DNA of 64,000 nt from Verrucomicrobiaceae bacterium (GTDB lineage: Bacteria > Verrucomicrobiota > Verrucomicrobiia > Verrucomicrobiales > Verrucomicrobiaceae), in the NCBI GenBank assembly GCA_019694165.1, contig JAIBCL010000009.1, forward strand, positions 186,001 to 250,000, written 5' to 3'. The position numbers and the translations under genes are program-made. Of this stretch, positions 8,761-15,888 are shown in pieces. Positions within the stretch are counted from its first letter, which is position 1, and each line of letters opens with the position of its first letter. Under the pieces are notes generated by a model. That model was not told where the DNA came from. It did no database searches and worked only from the letters and a program-made list of their open reading frames with translations.

Positions 8761-10914
8761 ATGACCTGGCTCTTCCCACTCTACCTCGCAGGCGCGGCGG
8801 CGATTGTGCTGCCGATCCTCCTGCATCTGCGTCGTCGGCCGCCGAAGGAGCGGGTGGTGTTCAGTTCGCTGATGTTTCTGGAGAAGACGCCGGAGATCCT
8901 CACGAAGCGGAGCAAGCTGGAGCAGCTTCTTCTCCTCGCGCTGCGGTGTCTCGCGCTGATCCTCCTCGCCATCATGTTCGCGCGGCCGTTTGTGCGCGGG
9001 AAGAGCGATGCCACGGCAACGGGCAAAGGCGAGGCCGTCGTGCTGCTGCTCGACACGAGCGCCTCGATGCGTCGCGGCGATCTCTGGCAGCAGGCGATGA
9101 AGACACTGGAGAAACGCGTGAACAAAGCCACGCTGGCCGATCGCGTCGCCGTCGCTCGCTTTGACCGCGAGACGAAAACGCTGTGGAGCTTCGATCAAGA
9201 CGCGAAGTCAGCCGGCAGTCGCGTCGCAAGCATTGAGGCCGCGATGAAAACGCAGCAGCCCGGCTGGTCGGCCACCGATCTCGGTCGCGCGCTTGTCGAT
9301 GCAGCGGGCAGCTTCCAGCGAAGCGGCTCATCCGCTCAAGTGCCCGCGTTCAAACGCATTGTGCTCATCAGCGATCTCCAGGACGGCGCACGACTCGATG
9401 CCTTGCGCGGCTTTGCCTGGCCCGACGATGTCGAAGTCGAGATCGCTTCCGTCTCGCTGCCAAACACCGACAATCTCACGCTCTCTCTCGCCGCCGCTGA
9501 GTCAGAAGATGAAAGCGCGAAGATCCAGACCAGCGCCGCTGCCAAGACCACGCCCGGCGTGCGAGTGCGCGTGAGCAACGTGCGCGAATCGAAGACCGAG
9601 AGCTTCTCATTGCAGTGGGACAAAGGCACCGGCGCTCCGCAAACCGGTTACCTGCCCGCAGGCGCGAGCCGCGTGCTCCGGACGTCGCCTGCGCCCAACA
9701 ACATCGGCGGCGATGTCCTCACGCTCACCGGCGATGCGTGGGATTTCGATAATCGCATCTGCGTCGCCCCGCCCCAGCCGCGAGAAGCGCGCGTGGTCTT
9801 CCTCGGCAATTCTGCGAACGCCAACGAAGCCGCATCGCCGCTCTATTACCTCACCCGCGCCCTCCAGCCGACGCCAGCGCTGAAGCCAGTGCTCGAAGTC
9901 GGCGGGAAGCTGGCCGCCGAGCAAAGTGGAACAGACTTGCAGTCTGTTACTCGAAGCCCCGCGCAAACGCTAATCAAACCAAGTGACCCGAAATCACCCA
10001 ACATCGCTTTCGTCCAAGGTGGCGGAGTCGATGCCGCTGCACTCACCGGTTTGAAGTCATGGATCGAGCAAGGCGGCTTCGGTGTCTTAGTTTTGCCTGC
10101 CGACGCGAATGAAAAAGAACTCAGCGCACTCGCTGAGTTGAAGTCACTCACCGTCATCGAGTCCACAGGCTCCGAATACGCGATGCTCGGCGATGTGGAC
10201 ACGACGCATCCGCTGCTGCGCCCGTTTGCCGATGCGCGGTTGCGTGACTTCACGAAGATCCGCTTCTGGCTCCATCGCGTGGTGAAGTGGAAGGACGACG
10301 AGCCAAACAAGCCGCAGGTGCTCGCGAAATTCGACAACGGCGATCCCGCGATGCTCCTCTGGCAGCGCGGCAAGGGAAAGGTGCTCGTGCTCACCTCCGG
10401 CTGGCATCCGGCAGACAGCCAGCTCGCGCTCTCCACGAAGTTTGTGCCGCTGCTTTTTGGCTGGCTGGAGGCAGCGGGCTTCTCGCACGAGGCCGCGCAG
10501 AGTTTGCTCGTCGGCGATGCCTTGCCGCTCGGCGACGCGGCGGCTGCCATCGTGAAACCGGACGGCTCAAAGGTTGATCAAGCGAGCGGCGTCGTCACCA
10601 CCGACATGCCCGGCTTCTTCAAGATCGCGCAAGGCGGCGAGTCGAAGATCGTCGCCGTGAATCTTCCGCCCGAAGAAGGCCGCATCCATCCGATGGAGCC
10701 TGCCAAGCTCGCCGAGGCCGGAGTGAAGCTCACTGCCACCGCCACGGCCAAATCAGCCGCACAGTCGGCCGCCGACAAACAACGGCTCGACGCCAGCGAG
10801 GAAGAGGCGCGACAAAGACTGTGGCTTTGGGTTCTAATCCTGCTTCTTGCTGTGCTCGTTTGGGAAACGTGGCTGGCGGGGAGAAAACGAGCCAGTCAGA
10901 CCGTTCCAGCTTAG
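8761..10914 (+). CDS. BatA-like membrane protein with vWA domain
   Basis: A 717-residue protein. The BatA N-terminal domain supplies two membrane helices (about residues 5-22 and 54-75) linked by 'HLRRRPPKERVVFSSLMFL'. A vWA domain with intact metal-site motif 'DTSAS' (98-102) follows. The middle is a long extracytoplasmic part with a Rossmann/amidotransferase-like stretch ('GFGVLVLPADANEKELSALA', 'PAMLLWQRGKGKVLVLTSGW'). One membrane helix closes the protein near residues 687-708. It is part of the MoxR/Bat-type cluster. An in-frame palindromic insertion lies at 9930-9948. Role by family: membrane-anchored vWA partner of MoxR, implicated elsewhere in envelope stress tolerance. Confidence 0.9.
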   Translation: MTWLFPLYLAGAAAIVLPILLHLRRRPPKERVVFSSLMFLEKTPEILTKRSKLEQLLLLALRCLALILLAIMFARPFVRGKSDATATGKGEAVVLLLDTSASMRRGDLWQQAMKTLEKRVNKATLADRVAVARFDRETKTLWSFDQDAKSAGSRVASIEAAMKTQQPGWSATDLGRALVDAAGSFQRSGSSAQVPAFKRIVLISDLQDGARLDALRGFAWPDDVEVEIASVSLPNTDNLTLSLAAAESEDESAKIQTSAAAKTTPGVRVRVSNVRESKTESFSLQWDKGTGAPQTGYLPAGASRVLRTSPAPNNIGGDVLTLTGDAWDFDNRICVAPPQPREARVVFLGNSANANEAASPLYYLTRALQPTPALKPVLEVGGKLAAEQSGTDLQSVTRSPAQTLIKPSDPKSPNIAFVQGGGVDAAALTGLKSWIEQGGFGVLVLPADANEKELSALAELKSLTVIESTGSEYAMLGDVDTTHPLLRPFADARLRDFTKIRFWLHRVVKWKDDEPNKPQVLAKFDNGDPAMLLWQRGKGKVLVLTSGWHPADSQLALSTKFVPLLFGWLEAAGFSHEAAQSLLVGDALPLGDAAAAIVKPDGSKVDQASGVVTTDMPGFFKIAQGGESKIVAVNLPPEEGRIHPMEPAKLAEAGVKLTATATAKSAAQSAADKQRLDASEEEARQRLWLWVLILLLAVLVWETWLAGRKRASQTVPA
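9930..9948. repeat. Palindromic repeat inside the BatA-like gene
   Basis: AACAGACTTGCAGTCTGTT is an 8-bp-arm palindrome with a 3-nt loop, lying inside the coding sequence. In frame it encodes part of 'SGTDLQSVTRS', in a region that looks like an unstructured linker. It resembles small palindromic repeats that insert within genes in planctomycete and verrucomicrobial genomes (from memory). Confidence 0.6.
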
Positions 10915-10962
10915 CGAAGTCAAAGTGTGCATAATGAACTTGGTGCGCCAAAACAGATCGTA

Positions 10963-11162
10963 CCCCTCACCCCGGCCCTCTCCCCGTGGGAGAGGGAGAT
11001 GCTCGTCGAGCGCCGCAGTTGACTCGATGGCGTTGCGACTCGGAGGCGCGACGATTTCTCTGAGTTCATTTGTGCACCGGCTTATCAATTTGCTTCCTTC
11101 TTACGCAGGGCGGCAGCCCGTCGTCTCCCTCTCCCATGGGGAGAGGGCAGGGGTGAGGGGGG
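10963..11162. repeat. MITE-like inverted-repeat element, copy 3
   Basis: The left arm 10963-10998 and right arm 11125-11162 belong to the same family as the elements at 5.8 and 8.5 kb, with a different 126-bp centre. It occupies most of the 299-bp gap between the BatA-like and DUF4175-like genes. Confidence 0.85.
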
Positions 11163-11213
11163 CAAACGTGTTTGGTCTCCAATCCGCCGATTAACGACAA
11201 AACTCTCACCGCC

Positions 11214-14200
11214 ATGCTCCACCCCATCCTCCATCGGAAACTGAGTGAGATCGTAGAGGCCCGCCGCGCGGTGAGGCTGCGATGGGCGAAGGCTTGGGTG
11301 TTTGGCCTTGCGGCGATGGCGGTCGCGGGGGCTGTGTTTTTCGGCGGTCATGCGTTGCGGTTTGATCGCGTGTGCTTCGGCGTGCTGATCTTCGTACTCG
11401 TCGGGCTCGCTGTCGCGAAATGGTGGGCGGGGCGAGTTTTCTTCGATTTGCAGCAGCTCGCACGCGACATCGAGGGCGAGCATCCCGAGCTGAATGCCCT
11501 CGTGCGCACGGCGGTGGAGATCGAGCCGGGTGCGGAGTTGAGCTACTTGCAGGAGCAGGTGCTCGAAGAAGCGGCGAAGATGGCGGCGCGAAATCGTTGG
11601 GCGGATGAACTGACCGATGCTGATTTTAAGCGCTCGGGCATCGCGCTGGCGTGCGGGCTGTTTGCTCTCGCGGGATCATTTGTGTGGCTCATCAACGAGC
11701 GCGGTGCGTTTCGTCAGCGGAAGGCGGATGCGGTCGCTGCCGCAGGCGAGGCGAAGAAGGACGAGAAGAAAAAGCAGGAGTTCGAACTGTCGGTCACGCC
11801 TGGTGATGCGGAGGTGGAAAAGGGCACGCGGCTCATCGTCGAAGCGAAGTTTGCCAAAGACGTGCCGGCGGATGCGACGATCGTCGTGAGCGATGCGGAA
11901 GGCGGCGAGAGTCGTCGCATTCCGATGCGGCTGACGGTCGATCAGCAGGTCTTCGGCGGCATGATCGCGAAGGTGGATCGTGACAGCCTGTATCGCGTCG
12001 AGTTTGGAGCAGGGAAGTCGGATGATTTCAAGATCACGACTTATGTGCATCCCGAACTGGAGCGCGCGGATGCGAAGATCACGCCGCCCGCTTACACCGG
12101 CCAGCCGGAGAAGGAGATCAAGAACACGATGAAGGTCACTGCGCTCGAAGGCTCGGAGGTGGCGTTTCAATTCAAGGTGAACAAGCCGGTGAAGGACGCG
12201 GAACTCTTCGGTGAAGACAAAACGATCATCCCGCTCAAGGCGCGCGCCGATGATCCGACGATGCTCGATGCCGCGTGGAAGCCCGAGAAGTCGCAGAAAT
12301 ACCGGCTGCATCTGGTCGATGACAAAGAGCGCAGCAACAAACAGCCGCCGTGGATCACGGTGAACGTGCAGAGCAATCAGCTTGCGAAGATTGAAGTGCA
12401 GTTCCCAAAGCGCGACGTGCAGGTTTCGTCGATCCAAGAACTGCCCGTTGAAGCGAAGGTCTGGGATGATCTCGGCGTCGAGAAGACGGGCGCGGTGTTC
12501 AGCATCGCGGGAAAGGCGAAGGAAGTGATGCTCAGCACGAAGCGGCTCGATGGCGTGAAGAAGCACGACGTCAAAGCGCAGCTCAATTTGGAAACGGAGT
12601 CCGTCGAGCCGCGGCAACTCGTGTCCTATTATTTCTGGGCCGAGGACAAGGGGCCGAAGGGCGAGGTGCGTCGCGCGATGAGCGACATGTTCTTCGCCGA
12701 TGTGCGCTACTTTGAAGACATCTTCCGCGAAAAAGAAGCGCCGCCGAGCGAAGCAGGCGAGCCGAAGAAAGGCGAGGCCGACAAGCTCGTGGAACTTCAG
12801 AAGCAGGTGGTGAACGCCACATGGCGTCTGGTGCGCGACACGAATGCGGGCAAGGAAATGGAGAAGGTCGCGCCCGATGTCGATGTCGTGAAGCAGTCGG
12901 AGCAGATGGCGCTCGAGCAGGTGAAGGAAGCGATGGAGAAGGCCGAGGATGCCGAGATCAAGACCTCGCTCACCGAAGCTTGGAAAGCGATGCGCGACGC
13001 GATCGATCCGCTCACGCAGGCGGCCGAAGAAAAGAAGCGCGGTCCATTGAATCAGGCGCTCGTTTTTGAGCAGAGCGCGCTCGAGTGGCTCTACCGCACG
13101 GCGAATCGCGAGCATCAGGTGGTGCGCGCGAATTCAAAATCGAAGAGCCAGGGCCAGCAGAAGAACGAGGCGCAGCTCATGAACCTCGAGCTCAAGCAGA
13201 AAGAGCAGCGCTACGAGGAAGAGAAACAGGCCACTGAAGAACAAAGCGCCGAGCAGAAGGAGAACCTGCAAGTTTTGAACCGCCTGAAGGAACTCGCGCG
13301 TCGCCAGGAGGCGCTCGCGCAGAAGATGAAGGAGCTGGAGAAGCAGATCGAGAAGGCGAAGACCGAGGAGGAGAAGCAGGAACTCGCGAATCAGCTCAAG
13401 CGTCTGCAGGAAGAGCAGGAGCAGCTCTTGCGCGATGTCGATGACTTGAAGGAGAAGATGGAGAAGTCCGACAATCAGGCCACGATGGCCGATGCGAAGG
13501 AGCAGCTCGAAAAAACGCGCGAGCAGGTGGTCGATGCCGCGGAGAAATTGAAGCAGCAGCAGATGGCGCAAGCTGCAAACTCCGCGACGCGTGCGCAGCG
13601 CGAGCTTGAGCAGATGCAGGAGGATTTTCGGAAGAAGACCTCGCGCAAGTTCAGCGAAGAAATGCGCCAGATGAAGCAGCAGGCTCGTGAGGCGGCGGAC
13701 GAGCAGAAGAAGATCGCCGACTCGCTGGAAAATCAGAAGAGCCCGGACAAGGCGGGCGATTTGTCGAACTCGCTGGAGAAGATGCTGAATGGCTCCGAGA
13801 CCGCGCGGCAGATCGACGAGCAGAAGCAGCGCGTGACGAAGCTGATGGAAGAGATGCGTCGCGTCAGCGAGCAAGCTGAGAGCGGCGAGCCGTTGTTGTC
13901 GCAGTCTTTATATGATGCCGTCCGCAAGGCCCACACGAGCGGCGTGGAAGATAATCTCGACGAGACCCGCCAATACGCGCGCATGGGCGATCGCCAGAAC
14001 GCGCAAGAAGCTGAGCGCAAGGCGACGAAGGCCGTCGACGAACTCCAGAAGGGCGTGGACAAGGCGGCGGAAAGCATTCTCGGCAGCGAAAGTGATGCCC
14101 TGCGCATGGCGCGGGCGGAGTTGGACTCGCTGATCAAAGGAATGAAGAAGGATGATGCGGAGAAAATGAAGAATGACGGAATGCCGAATGACGAAGGCAA

Positions 14201-15449
14201 GAAGCAGGCGGACGCTGGGGAAGACTCGGAGAAGCGGAGACAAGGAGACGCGGAGAAGGCGCAGGCGAACGCTGGTGGCGAGAAGAAGCCTGGCGAGAAG
14301 GCTGATGGTGGGAATGGCGAGAGCAAAGCCAATGGCGACGCGAAGGATGATAAGATGGCCGATGCGCAGAAGGGCAAAGGTTCACCGGATGGCAAGGGTG
14401 AAGGAAACGAGGACGGTCAGAAGCCCGGCGAACAAGCTGGCAAAGGTCAGCAGGACAAAGACGCAAAGACCGCTCAAGGCAAAGACGGCGAGAAAGGCGA
14501 TCAGCCCGGTGAGTCGGGACAAGGAGGCAAAGACGGAAAGCCCGGCCAGCAAATGGCCGAAGCGAAAGATGGCCAAGGCAAAGGTGAAGGCGAAGGCAGC
14601 AAGGCGGGCGAAGAAGGAAAAGAGGGCCAGTCAGGCAAGGGCGGCGAACAACCCGGACAGCAGACGGCACAATCACAAAGCGGCAAAGGCCAGCAGTCCG
14701 GACAAAACGGCCAAGGAGGCGAGCAAGGTCAACAACCCGGTCAGCAAGGCGAAGGTCAGCAAATGGCACAAGCGCAAGATGGCAAAGGCCAGCAGCCGGG
14801 TGGGAAGGGTCAACAAGCTGGGCAGCAAGGTCAACAAGCCAGCGCGCAAGGCGAGGGTGAAGGACAAGGCCAAGGGCAGGGGCAGGGGCAGGGGCAGCCG
14901 GGCACCAGAGGCGGTGAGCAGCCGCAGAACGGACAACGCCAAGGCGGACTCGGACAGATGGCCGAGGCAAATCAGTCGGGTCAGACTGGCAACAGGCAGG
15001 CACGTGGCCAAGAGGCTGCCGGAAACCGAAACTCCCGCAGCGCCGCAGGAGGAGGCGGCGGAGACAATGGCGGCCTCTTCTTTGATGCGCCTGATCAAGT
15101 CGAAGACACCTCGCCGCTCACCGGCAGTACATATGAGCAATGGGCCGATCGTTTGCGGAATGTCGAAGAACTCCTGAATGCACCCGAACTTCGCAACGAA
15201 GCCGCCCGCGTGCTCGACAATGCTCGTGCATTACGCATCGACTACCGCCGCAACAACGCGCCACCGCAGGCCGAGCACGTTCAGACGCGCATCGTCGATC
15301 CGCTCGTCGAACTGCGTGATCGCGTGGCCGAAGAACTCGCGAAACGCGAAGACGGCAACTCACTGGCACCCGTCGATCGCGATCCCGTGCCGCAGCAGTA
15401 TCGCGATCTTGTGCGGAAGTATTATCAGGAACTGGGTGCTGGAAAATGA
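11214..15449 (+). CDS. Very large DUF4175-like membrane coiled-coil protein
   Basis: A 1411-residue protein. The N-terminus has two close membrane helices (about residues 28-60) and a third near 145-160, followed by a beta-rich extracytoplasmic part (about 190-500). A long, very charged coiled coil follows, rich in Glu/Lys/Gln (about 620-900). Next comes a ~280-residue low-complexity Gly/Gln/Lys/Glu/Asp tail (about 1000-1275), and finally a folded end starting 'GSTYEQWADRLRNVEELLN'. This layout matches the DUF4175 proteins often found in such clusters. The frame could start at a TTG at 11172, but the ATG at 11214 begins the conserved part. It may act as a periplasm-spanning tether; that is inference. 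Confidence 0.85.
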   Translation: MLHPILHRKLSEIVEARRAVRLRWAKAWVFGLAAMAVAGAVFFGGHALRFDRVCFGVLIFVLVGLAVAKWWAGRVFFDLQQLARDIEGEHPELNALVRTAVEIEPGAELSYLQEQVLEEAAKMAARNRWADELTDADFKRSGIALACGLFALAGSFVWLINERGAFRQRKADAVAAAGEAKKDEKKKQEFELSVTPGDAEVEKGTRLIVEAKFAKDVPADATIVVSDAEGGESRRIPMRLTVDQQVFGGMIAKVDRDSLYRVEFGAGKSDDFKITTYVHPELERADAKITPPAYTGQPEKEIKNTMKVTALEGSEVAFQFKVNKPVKDAELFGEDKTIIPLKARADDPTMLDAAWKPEKSQKYRLHLVDDKERSNKQPPWITVNVQSNQLAKIEVQFPKRDVQVSSIQELPVEAKVWDDLGVEKTGAVFSIAGKAKEVMLSTKRLDGVKKHDVKAQLNLETESVEPRQLVSYYFWAEDKGPKGEVRRAMSDMFFADVRYFEDIFREKEAPPSEAGEPKKGEADKLVELQKQVVNATWRLVRDTNAGKEMEKVAPDVDVVKQSEQMALEQVKEAMEKAEDAEIKTSLTEAWKAMRDAIDPLTQAAEEKKRGPLNQALVFEQSALEWLYRTANREHQVVRANSKSKSQGQQKNEAQLMNLELKQKEQRYEEEKQATEEQSAEQKENLQVLNRLKELARRQEALAQKMKELEKQIEKAKTEEEKQELANQLKRLQEEQEQLLRDVDDLKEKMEKSDNQATMADAKEQLEKTREQVVDAAEKLKQQQMAQAANSATRAQRELEQMQEDFRKKTSRKFSEEMRQMKQQAREAADEQKKIADSLENQKSPDKAGDLSNSLEKMLNGSETARQIDEQKQRVTKLMEEMRRVSEQAESGEPLLSQSLYDAVRKAHTSGVEDNLDETRQYARMGDRQNAQEAERKATKAVDELQKGVDKAAESILGSESDALRMARAELDSLIKGMKKDDAEKMKNDGMPNDEGKKQADAGEDSEKRRQGDAEKAQANAGGEKKPGEKADGGNGESKANGDAKDDKMADAQKGKGSPDGKGEGNEDGQKPGEQAGKGQQDKDAKTAQGKDGEKGDQPGESGQGGKDGKPGQQMAEAKDGQGKGEGEGSKAGEEGKEGQSGKGGEQPGQQTAQSQSGKGQQSGQNGQGGEQGQQPGQQGEGQQMAQAQDGKGQQPGGKGQQAGQQGQQASAQGEGEGQGQGQGQGQGQPGTRGGEQPQNGQRQGGLGQMAEANQSGQTGNRQARGQEAAGNRNSRSAAGGGGGDNGGLFFDAPDQVEDTSPLTGSTYEQWADRLRNVEELLNAPELRNEAARVLDNARALRIDYRRNNAPPQAEHVQTRIVDPLVELRDRVAEELAKREDGNSLAPVDRDPVPQQYRDLVRKYYQELGAGK
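14206..15030 (+). repeat. Low-complexity coding repeat (GQ/GKGQQ-rich)
   Basis: The DNA contains many imperfect short repeats of GGCAAAGG, GGCCAGCAG and GGGCAGGGGCA type. They encode motifs such as 'GKGQQPGGKGQQAGQQGQQ' and 'GQGQGQGQGQGQ'. Glu and Lys alternate with Gly, so the tail should be disordered and highly polar. Its length probably varies between strains. Confidence 0.75.
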
Positions 15450-15489
15450 GGTGCGGTCGCATGGAGAGAGGCGCGAAGCCGGGGAAAAA

Positions 15490-15872
15490 AGTCCAGTCAC
15501 TCCGTGACTGGGGTGTGCGTGTCGGAGGTGTAAAGGCGAGCGGAGGTGTGAGAGCGAACTGTACAAGTCCCCCTCACCCCAGCCCTTTCGCTTCGCGGCG
15601 CTTCGCTAGCCCCATGGGAGAGGGAGTTGATGCTTTTGATGCTTGGCCGCGTTGCCGTGATTGGATTCCAGTGGCTTCTGGTCCGCTCTATGTTGTTTTC
15701 CGACCCATTCTGCAACGAATGGTGTTCTTCAACTCATCGGCGTGGCAACGTCATCGTCTCCCTCTCCCTTTGGGAGAGGGCAGGGGTGAGGGGGAAGATA
15801 CTCGAGTGGTATTGTGGGATCGATTGCTCACAGACGCCCGTCCGATCGACGCCAGTCACGGAGTGACTGGAC
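15490..15872. repeat. Outer inverted palindromic pair around MITE copy 4
   Basis: GTCCAGTCACTCCGTGACTG at 15490 onwards and its reverse complement ending at 15872 are the same palindromic repeats seen at 8539 and 8730. Here they flank the whole MITE-like element, giving a nested, roughly 380-bp composite. Confidence 0.75.
15569..15794. repeat. MITE-like inverted-repeat element, copy 4
   Basis: The left arm (15569-15626) is interrupted by about 20 bp (CTTCGCGGCGCTTCG-type insert) after CCCCTCACCCCAGCCCT. The right arm is 15758-15794. It belongs to the family at 5.8, 8.5 and 11.0 kb and sits in the gene-free junction 15450-15888 before the 788-residue membrane protein. Confidence 0.85.
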
Positions 15873-15888
15873 TACTTTGCGCAGCATC

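Noticed and set aside
11676..13115. 479-codon open frame on the minus strand
   Set aside because: It is antisense to the DUF4175-like gene and made of Leu/His/Arg-rich shadow sequence.
14206..15030. Short repeats resembling a CRISPR or satellite array
   Set aside because: The repeats are irregular, lack unique spacers and stay in frame as a low-complexity protein tail.
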